A stretch of 64,000 bases of DNA from Achatina immaculata (lineage: Eukaryota; Mollusca; Gastropoda; Stylommatophora; Achatinidae): NCBI GenBank assembly GCA_009760885.1, contig CM019702.1, positions 46,447,550-46,511,549 on the forward strand, written 5' to 3'. Made by a program: the position numbers and the translations under genes. This document shows, piece by piece, positions 22,901 through 34,164 of this stretch (positions are counted from its first letter, which is position 1; every line of letters starts with the position of its first letter). Under the pieces are notes generated by a model that saw nothing but the letters and a program-made list of their open reading frames with translations, searched no databases and was not told where the DNA came from.

Positions 22901-23794
22901 CTTCCTCGGTGTGGTAACCAAATGCCTATTTAATGCGATAGAGATTGCACTAACAATGTGTAAGAAACAAACAAACGTATAACCAACTAAAAGCCGGAAA
23001 ACAGCCAGATATGACACGCACTCTGGTCTAGAGATACGTCCGTTTCTAGTCGCTAGCTCTCTTGACTGTGTGTCAATATTCCACGTGTGCGGTGGCCAAT
23101 ATTTGTCAAACCAACACATCTGAGGAATGAGAAAGACTTAATTTGGGTGCAGATACTGTTCCCGGCCACGTTCTATCACATATGTTCATCATCCTGTGAC
23201 ATGTCCGGCTCTTGTTACGTATATTTTCTTTTGATTTGGACGTTGCAACAGTAAACATTTGACGGAGTTAACTTGGCAAGCTCATTAACTGCGCTACAGT
23301 GAAAGTCTTGGGAAGCTTGCTAGAACTCTGCTACAGCTCTGTTGACTTTCTTCTCTATTCTCCATGCCTGGTTTTGTTAGCCAAACGAGATGAATCCGGT
23401 TCAAGGAATCTTCCATGGCAACTGAAACCTAAAAAGTTCGTTTTACGTACAGTTTCCCTTTTACCTGTTAAGAAATAACTCTTCAGGACAAAGTTCTATC
23501 TATTAGAATGATAGACGCATTAAATATAATAAATTATTAGTACTTCACATATGCGAGAACTGAATATGTTAGTGACAAATATGCTGTAGATGCGATATTT
23601 TTTTGGAAAGCAACTGCTGCTGATAAAAGGGCCATAAAAGCGGAATCTTTCACCTGCAGCCTATTGTCTACTTCATAAACGCAGTGTCGCACAAGTGGAA
23701 CTAAGTAATTCATTACGTTTGTGGGTTCAGTCTCTTTACAAAATTTCTGCTCTTTCACTGTATACTGGCTGCAGATCACGAAAAATGGGGGAGA
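22901..23794. other. no gene recognised
   Basis: Nothing identifiable. Confidence 0.45.
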
Positions 23795-23970
23795 ATTTGT
23801 TGTTGCCTATAAAGTCCTATAGAGGAAGACCAAAACGAAGATGGCTGCAAGACATCGTTGACGATCTGCAAATGGATGCAGCAGCGGCAGGCCATCTTGC
23901 TCACAATCGAGAGGCCTACAGGAGTGCTGTTAGGGAGGCAAAGTTCCGCAAGGGACATGCAAATGAATGA
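23795..23970 (+). mobile_element. LINE family A, last ~58 codons
   Basis: Encodes a basic 'RGRPKRRWLQDIVDDLQMDA' stretch, then 'AGHLAHNREAYRSAVREAKF' and the end RKGHANE, then a stop and TGAATGA. Intact over its length but lacking everything upstream. Confidence 0.9.
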
Positions 23971-24607
23971 ATATAAAGGCACATTTGACGATGACTTCTT
24001 TGCCTACTGTCAATGGACTGACTGCTGGTAGATACTGGCCGTGAATAAATTTTAATTTTCAGTGAATTATTTATTTACTTTACTTTTTATATCACCACCC
24101 CCTAGACCCCTTCTCTCACAGGTTAGTTTCTATAAATTTTTTTTTAAAAAATGGCTTTAAAAACTAGTTGAGGTACAAGTTATTTTGAAAAAAAAATAGG
24201 CACGTTGTGGGCACTGATTGATAGAAGGACTACATGGTCTTTTAACACTGCAAAACTGTGCCCTTGTGTTATATTAAAAAAGCACTTGTGAAGAATGGCC
24301 ATGTCTTGAATATACCCCGTTTCATAAAAAGCACTTGTCTTTTTCTACGAGTAAAACACTCCAGTCGACAGACAGTTTTAAATGCGTGCTGGATTCAGGC
24401 GCAAACTAACCAAACTACAGTTCAAAGCCTCACACATGAACTGGCTGAAGCATAGATTAGGGCCTTACCAAGTGTATGTCCGGTACTGACTTAACCAAAC
24501 TCGCTCTTTGAAGATCTTGGAATTTTAGATTTTCATTCGTTGCTCCATCTTTCATGAGCTTAACGTTGACCTCTTTAATTCCTATGTTCATGAACCACAT
24601 CATGGGG
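23971..24607. other. no gene recognised
   Basis: AT-rich stretch between two LINE A tails; nothing identifiable. Confidence 0.45.
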
Positions 24608-24706
24608 ACATCAGCAGCAGGGCATCTTGCTTATAACAGAGAGGCCTAAAGGAGAACTGTTAGGGAGACAAAGTTCCACAAGGGACATTCAAATGACTGA
24701 CTGATG
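24608..24706 (+). mobile_element. LINE family A, terminal fragment
   Basis: About 100 bp matching only the end of family A (the AAGTTCCACAAGGGACATTC region and the segment before it), with a stop in place of the tyrosine codon seen in other copies. Confidence 0.8.
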
Positions 24707-24751
24707 AAGCACATCAGGATGGACTTACGTCCTCACTGAGAGCCTTAGTTG

Positions 24752-24910
24752 GATCATCATCATCATCATCATCATCATCGCCTTCCATTCCCTTAAGAGC
24801 ATAGGACACGGATAAAGGCTCTCCAGTCATCCCTGTTCTTGGCATTATTCCATGCATTGTTCTCTGCTTCCTTCCATGTGCATTCCTTAGCTGGATGAGG
24901 CTGTATGAGG
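24752..24910 (-). mobile_element. LINE family F, ORF2 C-terminus with (TGA)n tail
   Basis: On the minus strand the segment reads 'TWKEAENNAWNNAKNRDDWR' and then AFIRVLCS before a stop, and after about ten bases a (TGA)9 tail (TCA at 24752-24779 on plus). The 'A.NRD.WR.F...LCS' ending followed by a trinucleotide tail is shared in form with families E and G. Confidence 0.7.
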
Positions 24911-26849
24911 CTTTCTTCCTTACTGAGAGACTCATGTAAGGCTTTAATTCGATCCTCGTGGAGAGGAGACCTATTGTGGTGAGGCTGATGTTAAATCATC
25001 ATTAAGAGACTCACTAGAGCGAGGCAGATGTTCCTGCAGCTTTTGTCTTGACAGCCGATGCCTTGTTAATGAATTTGACTTTAGACATCGGAGGAAAGGG
25101 GGGAGGGAGGGGGGGGGGGGAAGTCACATTCAAAGATGTAACATGTAAATTCCCGCAACATACTGACAAAAATCTGGCTTCTCTTCTAGCTGGACCAAAT
25201 TGGGAACACGCTTTCTTTAGTTCCACTTGCCAGATTATACTAATATAGCCGTACTTTTTTCCAGTAATAGTAAAAAGCTGTAGCAGAACTTTGTCCAACT
25301 TGTTGGCGCGATAACATAGATTCCTTTGGTTTGGCCGTTTCCTTATCAGTGCAGACAATCGTTGTTCTGGGTTAATTTTTCAAGGTTTAGGTCTTTCTTC
25401 TGTTTTTTGGGTGTCAGCTAAAAACTTTACTTGACGCTTCCCTTGGTTACAGGAACTCTTGCCTTATCCTAGTCACTGTTGTCACGACGTTCTTAGCTGC
25501 GTTTAGCGCAGCATACCTGAACACTAGATACCAGGCTGAAAGCAAGGAAAGAACATTTCTTTACCTGTAATTGAAAACAAAGAATGAGCGGGGGGGGGGG
25601 GGGGGGAGGGTAGACTTAAACAATAAAGTTACAGTCATTGTAACTTTAAAACGTTATATCAAATCATGTAACGGTGAAAGTAAATGACAAAGAATTCCTA
25701 AGCTAATTAATTGTGGTCTTGCTGTTACTTTTCTCACTGCTGTTTGAAGATAAAAACTGAATGTTTCTGAGCATCGGTGAGTGTGTACGGAGACCCAAAG
25801 CCTGGAACTGATTCAGCCTCACTGAACGTTGTCAGTCACTATGGAAGGTAGTTGGGCCTTTAAAAAAAAAAACACCCTAAAAACCAACCAAGCATATTAC
25901 TGATGCTGTCCCATTGATAGTCACAGCTGAACATTTGTAGCTCTAATTAAAACTTCAAGGTTTAAAGGTAATTTTTACATGAAGAACACTTTCTTTCGCG
26001 ATTCTTCACTTCTAAACGAGTTCTTTTAGAATGCAAATGACACATTTGACGATAAACTGAATAATGGAAGGAAACTCGGGGTAGGCGCGTTGCAAGGTTC
26101 GTTGTGTTTGCTCGTTTTACAATGCTAATGGTTTGTGAGAATTTTCAATCAACTCTAAAGGACGACCGACTTGGGGGGAGAGACTCCGGGCTCGTGTTTG
26201 CTTTGCTGAAAGTGAAAGCAACCCCGAGGATGGACTCAAAACCATCAACGTCATCGATAATTGTTCGCGTGTTACGTCACTTCCATCCTTGAACTTCAGA
26301 AGATGGGACAAAGCAATTGGCAAGAAAAAAAAATTTGTGGACACATCTGCTCGGCCTACGTGTCATCATGCGTTTGAGAACTTCATAGAAGGAAGGCAAC
26401 CTTCTACTTTCTTCAAGTCTCCTCGGTCACTCCTTTTTTAATTCCTGAGATTCAACTCTGAAAGCAGTGAGAGGATGAAAAAAAAATGATCTGCAGTTTC
26501 TTAATGACTGATTGTTCCTGCTGGAGAAGTATTTGCTTTGGGAAATGTTTCGAAACCGATTGTGATCATGATTACTGCCCACTCTTTTGTAAGTGATTTC
26601 TGGCTGTGGGGATCCAGGGAAGGACTGAGAAGAGGGAAAATGCTAAGGCAAACACTTAACGCACGTGCGCCTGGACACTGCTGTGATGTCTTCCAAGGGC
26701 GCCGAAAACCGTGGGCCAGGGCTGTGTTGTTCCTGCATGTGCTCACTGGAACCCAGCTTGTGTTCGCACTGTCAGGCTCAGCTTTCATCTAAGTCACAGC
26801 TAAGTGCTCCTTTTCTCCCATTCACGTTTGTTATATATCACCCATGTTA
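24911..26849. other. gene-poor stretch with G-runs
   Basis: G-rich runs at about 25097-25121 and 25590-25612. No domain recognised in any frame. Confidence 0.45.
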
Positions 26850-26962
26850 ATTTAGATATTCTCTTCTTTTGCTATTTCTTCACCCTCTGTATTTTTGTAT
26901 GGCTAGGGTCGAAACGTTACAGTTATGTAGCCGTTAAAGAATAAAGTGGCTTTTACTTTTTA
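26850..26962 (+). mobile_element. Penelope-like element 3' end
   Basis: GTCGAAACG at 26908-26916, a matching CGTTAA at 26932-26937 and AATAAA at 26940-26945 repeat the layout of the copies at 3.0 kb and 58.9 kb. GGC (26901-26903) can pair with GTC (26908-26910) including one G-T wobble, directly before GAAA. The expected CTGANGA-like core is not recognisable. It lacks coding sequence. Confidence 0.6.
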
Positions 26963-26966
26963 AAAA

Positions 26967-27124
26967 ATCTATTAGTTTATGTTCAGTGTGGTTTTTAAAA
27001 TGTAATCTTGTTAGTTTATGTGCAATGTGGTTAAAAAAATGTTCCTACTGTTAGTGTATGTTCAATATGGTTAAAAAATGTTCCTACTGTTAGTTTATGT
27101 GTAGTGTGGTTAAAAAAATGTTCC
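26967..27124. repeat. ~40-bp minisatellite, 4 copies
   Basis: The unit contains GTTAGTTTATGTGCAATGTG followed by GTTAAAAAAATGTTCCTACT, with increasing divergence toward the left. It starts immediately after the PLE 3' end. Confidence 0.88.
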
Positions 27125-28518
27125 ATGGCATCTTCTGATAATGCCCACAAGAAATGGAGGGGGAAGGGGAGAGAACTTCCATCTGATTTATGTTCAGCGT
27201 TTCTTCTTTTCTGTCTAACCTTGCAGCACGTATTGTTATTTTTAAGTGGTAATAATGTGCAGGGAATTCACCTTTGTCTGGGCGCCCACATATCTTACAG
27301 TGTAAACACAGGTAGCTCACAACAGACAAACAATGGTGGGCAACTGTCCTGGAGGCACGCTACATCCCACGAGGCATCTCTTTACATCAGGGACAGGCAG
27401 CATCGTGGTAGTTGTATGGTTCGCGTTCAGCTCCGATGTACACTTTGGAGTGGCAAATTTTCAACCACGTGGCTTTCTTCATTTTAACCAGAAGACACTC
27501 TCAGGATCGCGCAGTTCAAAACCCAGCAGCCGAGTATTTACTCTTTAGGCAAGCAACTTTACAATAGGTAAAAATGGAGTAAAAAAATTTTGGTAAAAAA
27601 AAAAAAGCCTTAGTTCCTACCAAAAGTGGCCAAACGTATTGATGCTGGTACCGTTCATTTGTCACAGGACAGTTGGATTAAAATCGTCGATGGTTTTAGT
27701 TCTTCAAAAAGGCATTCTGCAGCTTGCTAGGTCGCACATAAAGGCCCGAGGGAGGCTAAGCGCCAGACTGGAGCTAAATGTGCCCTCATTTTCAGCAGAA
27801 ATGGGCTGGTGTTTGTTGACATCACTTTAACGCACACATCGGGGCAAACATGAACTCATTATCGGTGCGTTGCCATCAAGCATAGCTTTAATGCATGTTT
27901 ATTTAAGCGCAGGACCTGGGCAATGCGATGTAATCTGGTACTATCTTTAGTAGTCACACCACGTGCTGAACAGACAGGTGACGATCTATGCACTTTAGAG
28001 CAACTTTTGACAAAGGCATGCAGACAACGGCATTGCTATGTCAGAAATTTGAGCCATCAGCGCTGGAAACGAAACAAAACCACATACTGTAAATGAAACG
28101 ATAGGTCTGTTTTTATTTTTTTTTTAAAGTATGTCACTCAAAAGTGAAGGGGCATACCGGTCCATCGGTATTAATTCGAGTGACAGTTTATTTATATAAA
28201 CTGCTTTCTATCTTGCTGTGGGCAAAACAAGCTCGGCTGTGTACATGACCTTCACCCTGCTCTAAAGAATCTGATACCTTGTACATGAAGAAAAAAATAT
28301 GGATGATTGAATCCTCGTCTAGTCCAGTTCGTGAAAGCAATTATACTATTAAAAACACTTTCAAGTTGTGTATATTACATCTGTCTACCCACGGTAACTG
28401 CAGTAGAGACATAGGAAAGGTCAACAGAGTTGTGTGGAATACATATTTCTACTCAGTAAAGACAGAGAAAAGAAACACCAGTAGTGTTGTGTATATTATA
28501 TAAGGTCCTGCGCTTAAT
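27125..28518. other. no gene recognised
   Basis: Nothing identifiable; short frames without motifs. Confidence 0.45.
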
Positions 28519-29041
28519 AACCCGACTGCCATCGAGAACACAGGAATGCGACCGGACATTGTAGTGTACTCCATAGAAAAAAACAGGATCTTATAATGAT
28601 CGAGCTTACGGTTCCCTACGAAACAAGAATAGAGCAGCAGCATTTATTCAAATGTGAGAAGTACAATGACCTGGTCAAGCAACTGAGGTAGGGGCAGGAG
28701 TCAGGGCAAAAGTGATAGCTGTAGAAGTGGGAGCGAGAGGATTCGTGGCAACATCAGCATACGACCTATGTAAGCAAATGGGCAAAAGGGACAAGCAAGA
28801 GCAAGGGCATTGAAAAGCCTTTCAGAAACAGCAGAAAAGGCCTCATGCTGGTTATAGAGTATGCGAAACACTGAGAACATAAATAATTTCGTTTGCCACA
28901 ACCAATACCAGTCCTCCGTAGCTAATCGCTAAAGACGCACTTCAAAGTGCAGTGCCAACTGGAAGATCATGGGTTCAATCCCGGGACGAAAATAAAAAGC
29001 AACAACTCACAAGACCTTTGGGAGTCGTGACCAGTTCAAAT
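28519..29041 (+). mobile_element. R2-like LINE 'I', endonuclease C-terminus and 3' UTR
   Basis: A 5'-truncated copy that starts shortly before the restriction-like endonuclease site. MRPDIVVYS (RPD codons at 28549-28557) is followed, after a frameshift in an A-run, by 'IMIELTVPYETRIEQQHLFK'. This is the R-PD...E arrangement of the RLE domain of R2/NeSL-type non-LTR retrotransposons. It ends in a 3' UTR that includes a tRNA-like segment (28915-28985). A stop and frameshifts make it inactive. Homologues lie at 37938-39232 and 54289-54725. Confidence 0.85.
28915..28985 (+). other. tRNA-like module in the 3' UTR of element I
   Basis: 'CTAATCGCTAAAGACGC' resembles an A-box and GGTTCAATCCC (28972-28982) a B-box, about 45 bp apart, as in tRNA genes. 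The same module occurs at the same place in the other two I copies (about 38997-39052 and 54416-54482), so it belongs to the element and is not a separate SINE hit. Confidence 0.6.
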
Positions 29042-29054
29042 GCAGTCCACCAAA

Positions 29055-30185
29055 TAAATTCAATTAGTAGAGAGCATCGTAGGAAAAGCTAAAGGCAAGT
29101 CAGCACCAGGCCCAAAAGGCGTCCCTTACATATTATACAAAAGATGCCTCGAAGTACTAAAGAAGCTCCATAAACTCCTACGAACAGCATGGACCAAGGG
29201 ACTCATAAGTAAAGAATGGAAAACGGCTACTGGAATATACATCCCAAAGGAGTAGAATTTCACTGAAATCAACCAGTTCAGATCGATCTCACTTCTGAAT
29301 GTGGAAGGAAATATATTCTTCTCCGTGATGGCAAGGAGACTAACAACATACCTCCTAGATAATGGTTACGTTGAAGCAGCATGCAGAAGGGAGGAATTCC
29401 AGGTTCCCCAGGATGTCTCGAGCATGCTTCAGTGAACTGGGAAGCTATACAACAGGCAAGATCTGGAAAGCAAGATCTACAGGTAATATGACTTGACCTA
29501 GCCAATGCGTATGGCTCAGTACAGCACCAGATGATATGTGCCAAAAGAAATCATGAAGATGCTGAAAATGTACTTCACAGGGTTCCTCATGAGATTTGGA
29601 ACATCGGGGTATATTTATTACAAAATGGATTGAGCTGGAATTGCAGTGGGCTGTACAATATCTCCCATACTGTTCGTACTAGCCATGCAAGTAATCATAA
29701 GAACAACAGAAGGAGCAGCAGAAGGCCCAATGTTCGGAAATGGATGTCAGATTCCACCATTAAAAGCGTTCTAAAAGCGTTCTTGGATGACACAACAGTA
29801 ATAACAACCAGTGAAGCACAGGCACGAAAGATGTTAGAGCGTTTGGACAGCCTTATCATATGGTGCCGCATGAGCTTCAAGCCAAAGAAGTCAAGAAGCC
29901 TGTCACTCATAAAGGGAAAGTGATAGAAAGATCGTACACAGTGGCAAATCAAATAATCCCAACTGTAGGGGAAGAGCTAATGAAGAGCTTTGGCAGAATA
30001 TGTGATATTTCCATGAAAGACTCAAAAGCGATGAAGCAGGTCATAGAAATGGCTCATAATGGACTGAACATCTTAGACAAAAGCCAGACTACTGGAGAAG
30101 TTCAAAATATGGTAACTCCAGTTCATGCTTATTCCAAAATTGATGTGGCCACTACTCATTTACGAAGTAAGTACCAACACAGTAG
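29055..30185 (+). pseudogene. R2-like LINE 'I', reverse transcriptase domain (broken)
   Basis: In order on the plus strand: 'KAKGKSAPGPKGVPYILYKR', 'FTEINQFRSISLLNVEGNIF', 'GIAVGCTISPILFVLAMQVI', then the catalytic-box region AFLDDTTV (29777-29800) and 'DSLIIWCRMSFKPKKSRSLS', then a damaged 'SFGRICDISMKDSKAMKQV' stretch. GCTISPILF and the [F/Y]xDD box are core reverse transcriptase motifs, and the KSRSLS segment is typical of R2-like enzymes. Multiple stops are present. An exact 11-bp tandem duplication (TAAAAGCGTTC, 29761-29771 and 29772-29782) breaks the frame right before the DD box. The piece lies downstream of a 3' end of the same family, so the locus is rearranged or holds two insertions. 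Confidence 0.85.
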
Positions 30186-30237
30186 AGGCAGTCGAAAGAA
30201 AGATAAATAAATCCATAAGAAAGTGGCTGATGATCCT

Positions 30238-30300
30238 CTATTGATCTGAAGGAGTTGTGTTGTTGTTCCGCTCTCTACAGTAGAGAGTTTCCTGCATATC
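30238..30300 (+). mobile_element. R2-like LINE 'I', 3' UTR terminus
   Basis: 'CTGAAGGAGTTGTGTTGTTG' and 'GAGAGTTTCCTGCATA' match the last ~60 bp of the copy ending at 39232. It is separated from the RT piece by about 50 bp, consistent with an internal deletion of the endonuclease region. Confidence 0.8.
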
Positions 30301-30302
30301 TG

Positions 30303-30500
30303 TCTCAATCATTTGCATGTCCTTTGCGGAACATTGCCTCCCTAACAGCTCCCCTGTACGCCTCTCTCTCTCTCTCTCTGTTGTTAGCAAGATACCCTGC
30401 TGCTGATGCGTCCATTCGCAGATCAATAACGATGTCTTGCAGCCGTCTTCACCTTGGTCTTCCTCTCCTTTTCCCCTTCCAAAACTATCTCCTCTAAATT
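30303..30500 (-). mobile_element. LINE family A, C-terminal fragment with an internal CT run
   Basis: Minus-strand family A end ('KFRKGHAND'-like, then the REAYR and IVDDLQMDA regions, decayed). A (CT)n run at about 30362-30380 interrupts it. It abuts the end of element I. Confidence 0.82.
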
Positions 30501-31425
30501 ATCATGACTTATATCTGTCTACTCAAGGTAAAAAGAATGTAGTAAAGGTAGAAATCAGTCTACTGGCAGTAGACTGGTTAATGAAGGAGGCAACATCAGA
30601 CAAACGCAGAGGATTACAATGGACCCTTGACACAGTGCTGGAGGACCTTAACTTTGCGGACGACATTTGTCTACTATAAAGCAGCCACAAAGATAATGCA
30701 AGATAAAATAAACAAGCTAACTCAGAATGCAAACAACATAGGACTAAAGATCAACGTAGGAAAGACAAAGTTAATGAAGGAAAATGTGAACAACAGAAAT
30801 GTACTCAGAGTAGATAGCAAGTTAGTGGAGGAGGTCAATGAATTTGTATACCTTGGCAGAAGAGTAGTAGAAAATGGAGACAGCACAGAGGACATCAACA
30901 GCAGACTTACTAGAGCAAACCAGGCTTTTGCAATGCTGCAGACTATATGGAAATCTAAAAAACTAAGTATAAATACGAAAATCAGGATATTTAAGAGTAA
31001 TGTAAGTGTACTACTCTATGGAAGTGAATGCTGGAAAATCACCAAAACCATAGAAAACAAGTTGAATTCTTTCCAGACTAAATGTTTACGAAGAATTAGA
31101 AAAATATTTTGGCCAAACACCATAAGAAACAACATCTTGTTGGCAGAAATGCAGATGAAGCCACTGACAACAATTATTGAGGAAAGACGCTGGCGATGGT
31201 TGGGACAACTCACTACCAAAAATAGCACTAAAATGGACACCACAGGGGAACAGAAGTAAGGGTAGACCAAAAGAGACATGGAGAAGAACAACAGAAAGGA
31301 TGTTGAGCAATAGAGGGCTCACCTGGGCAAGAGCAGAAAAAAAGGCAAAGGACAGGCATTTGTGGAAAACCCTTGCGGAAGCCCCATGTGCCCTGGACAC
31401 TTAAAGTTCAGAGAGACAGAGAGAA
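30501..31425 (+). mobile_element. LINE family B, longest copy (RT palm to tail)
   Basis: Begins in the palm of the reverse transcriptase: 'EVLEDLNFADDICLL'-type sequence with the FADD box near 30655-30666. After a frameshift one frame continues for about 200 codons through 'INVGKTKLMKENVNNRN', 'VEEVNEFVYLGRRVVENGDS', 'VSVLLYGSECWKITKTIENK' and 'RRWRWLG'. About 25 bases covering HVLRMT are deleted near 31206, shifting the frame again into 'RSKGRPKETWRRTTERML' and the end LAEAPCALDT. Then AAGTTCAGAGAGACAGAGAG follows. Reverse transcriptase palm and thumb parts are thus recognisable but split over three frames. Confidence 0.9.
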
Positions 31426-31937
31426 AGGTAAAAATAATGTAGTGAAAGACAGAGAGAAAAAATACAGTGGTGTTACTGTGTGTTTCTAGTCATACTGTAG
31501 TAAAGACATAGAACAATAGTAAAAGCAACAAACAGCAAAAAATGAGAAAAAAATCAATAGCAAAAATGACAGAAGTAACTCTGCATTTTAAAGATTACAT
31601 CAGACATCAGCTAAAGTAGTATTTCTTTGGTGTGTACTTCTAATGATGTGTTCTTGATTGTTTTCTTCTTCTATGCTGATGACTGTAATTGTTGACTTAT
31701 TGAAGACTTTGGTCTCTGTGGTTGATCTAGCAGTCTCATTTCCGTTACATTAATATTCTCTTTGTAACATTACATAAGAGTTCATACACGCCTGTGGATT
31801 GTTTAGAGAAATCAACTACACATGTCACCTCACACCCTTGAAGTGTTCTTATAAGTTTAAGCTTTGTCAGCATCTCTTTTATATGAACTATATGTCTCCC
31901 TAAGCATAGTCTAAAGTAGTTTAAAGTATGGTTTGAT
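31426..31937. other. no gene recognised
   Basis: AT-rich spacer between LINE B and LINE A. Confidence 0.5.
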
Positions 31938-32776
31938 TTATTCATTCATTCATTTGCATGTCCCTTGCGGAACTTTGCCTCCCAAACAGCACTCCTGTAG
32001 GCCTCTCGGTTGTGAGCAAGATGGCCTGCTGCTTCTGCGTCCATCTGCAGATCGTCAACGATTTCCTGCAGCCATCTTCGTTTTGGTCTTCCTCTTTTTC
32101 TTTTTCCCATTATGTATCCTTCCAAAATGGTCTTCTCTAAATTATCATGACGTTTAATGTGTCCAAAATATTTAAGTTTTCTCTCTTTAATCCTCTTTAC
32201 TAGCCAGCCTTCTTCAATATTAAGCTCTTGTAGTATAGATATATTTGTTCTTTTTTGTGTCCACGATATTTCGAGAACTCTTCTCTTTTTACATTCAAAG
32301 GCATTTATGTGTTTCTCAGCTGTTTTGTTAAGTGTCCAGGTCTCACGGGTATATGCTGTGGTGGGAAAGATGCATGCTCTTAAAAATCTTATTTTTGTAG
32401 TTCTGCCTGTTCCTCTCCACAGATTCTTTATTTGTTTTACTTTCTGAAGAGAGATAGATGTCCTCCTTTTAATTTCCCTCATTGTATCTCCATTATTAGT
32501 TAGCAGTGATCCAAGATATTCAAAACTCTCCACTTCTTCCAATTTTTCCTCATTGATATATATTTCAGCTGCCATGTTTGTTTTGTCAGTTGTCATCAAT
32601 TTAGTTTTCTTTGCATTAAGATAGAGGTTCTGCTCTTCGCTGTTCTTACGGACTGACATAATTAGTTTTTCCATTCCTTTTTGTGTTGTGGATAGTAACA
32701 CTGTGTCATCAGCATATCTAATCTCTGGTATTTCATAACCTCCAATGGCTTGATTATTGTAAAAAATTTTCACAGC
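31938..32776 (-). pseudogene. LINE family A, reverse transcriptase palm to C-terminus
   Basis: A 275-codon open frame (32773 to 31946) with no internal stop. RYADDTVLL at residues 19-27 holds the YADD catalytic box (codons for the two Asp at about 32710-32705). Then come 'LYLNAKKTKLMTTDKTN', 'VESFEYLGSLLTNNGDTM', 'TAYTRETWTLNKTAEKHINA' (the usual YG.ETW thumb motif), 'WLVKRIKERKLKYFGHIKRH', the basic 'KRKRGRPKRRWLQEIVDDLQ' and the end RKGHANE. A (GAAT)n tail follows (ATTCATTCATTC at 31938-31953 on plus). It is the best preserved RT fragment in the window but lacks the fingers and the endonuclease, so it is not autonomous. The ATG at 32773 is incidental. Confidence 0.93.
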
Positions 32777-32794
32777 TTTTCTATAAATTTGTTA

Positions 32795-33046
32795 GTTTTG
32801 AATGAATGTAAGAATGTAAATTTATTTCATGTTGTTGTATAAATCAGAATGTAGAGTGTATGGACATGAGATAAGTTTATTATTTGTTTATGCAATTATT
32901 TAATGTGTCTTCATTATTATTATGCTCATTAACAAATGCTGAATGACTGTCATTGAATGAAAGTTGTATAATGAAAGCCTGCGTGCTCAATTCTTAACCC
33001 TTTGAAAATAAAGTATGTTCGTTCGGTCGTTCATTCGTTCACAGTT
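32795..33046 (+). mobile_element. dispersed repeat J (retroelement 3' end with GTTC tail)
   Basis: Shares 'GAATGACTGTCATTGA', 'GCCTGCGTGCTCAATTCTTA' and a terminal CCTTTGAAAATAAAG, then GTTCGTTC repeats. Copies: 47196-47475 (-) and 60545-60765 (-). AATAAA just before a short tandem tail suggests a 3' UTR of a retroelement; no coding part is seen. Confidence 0.8.
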
Positions 33047-33663
33047 GCGCTACAACGTATATCAACGACCAGCTATCTCTGGGTACTACAGGAGAAATCA
33101 ATTTATTAATGAAAGCCATTTGTTGTGGATGTTGCCAGAATGAGAGTATGTGAAAGGACTGATGAAGTTTTACAATAATATGAGATGGTGTCCGGGCGAC
33201 TTGTCGTCGCCATGGGACGACCTCTACTACAACATGATGATGAAAGGCATTTATTGTTACAGATATTCTACACTCGAAACTAATAAATCTGATAAACTGT
33301 CCTAAAAAGGACAAATTTTGACAACCATTAAGTATAAGGATAAACTACAATTTACTTACTATCATTACGAGAGCCCAGCCAACTACTAACTATCAAGGAA
33401 AATTTCTCTGAATCTACATTTTTTTTAAGGGTTCTGACTTTTGCACGTCCTAACTGTTACTTTTCTACACGTCGTCTATCAATCTTGTCTGCTCCTAAGA
33501 TCGTCTGCTTCTGTCAGTGCGTTCATTACAAGTACAAATGCCTGGGACTTTACAATGGATTTACCCGCTGCACGTCTACAAATCCAAACTTAGTTCTCTC
33601 TGCAAGGGAGACTACTATATATATATAACTCTATTTCCTAATCCTGTATTTTTACACAGTAAC
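33047..33663. other. no gene recognised
   Basis: Sequence inserted between two LINE A segments in the same orientation; nothing identifiable except a (TA)n run near 33616-33627. Confidence 0.45.
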
Positions 33664-34060
33664 AAACAGGTGATTTTATCTGATCCTGGTGCTTTGTTGT
33701 TCTTCATGTGTTTGATGGCTTCTTCCATTTCTGCTTTTTTATATGGGAGGCCCTTCATTATTATTTCGTATATCTATTTCGCCTCTATTGTCCTCATAGA
33801 GTTCTCTAATGTATTCGCACCATCGTGCCATTATTTCATCTCTGTCCATTATTGTATGCCTCTCCTTTGACTTCAGGCAACCTGTCTTGTGGTATGCCCT
33901 TTTGTTTGTTAACTCCTTTATTTCTTTGTACATATCTCTTACGTTTCCATGATGTTGTGTCTCTGTTTCATTACATTTTTTATTTAGCCACTCTTCTTTA
34001 GCTTTATTGCATTTGTGTCTTATTTCTTTATTTATTTTGTCATATATGACAAAATATATG
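33664..34060 (-). mobile_element. LINE family A-like, linker between endonuclease and RT
   Basis: The minus strand reads 'EIRHKCNKAKEEWLNKKCNE', 'MYKEIKELTNKRAYHKTGCL', 'IMARWCEYIRELYEDNRGEI' and NNEGPPI, then (next frame) a 'KHMKNNKAPGSDKI'-like start of the RT domain. This is the region just upstream of the RT domain in LINE ORF2 proteins. It is in the same orientation as, and upstream in sense of, the fragment at 31938-32776. The two may be one element with the RT fingers replaced by 32777-33663. Confidence 0.82.
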
Positions 34061-34164
34061 TAGAATAAAAATGTAGAAAAAAGCGAAAGGCGTCCCAATG
34101 GCGTATAGCGTTGATGTTTATAATGCCCTTGATGTCTGGTCACACTAGAGGAGATATGAGAAGC

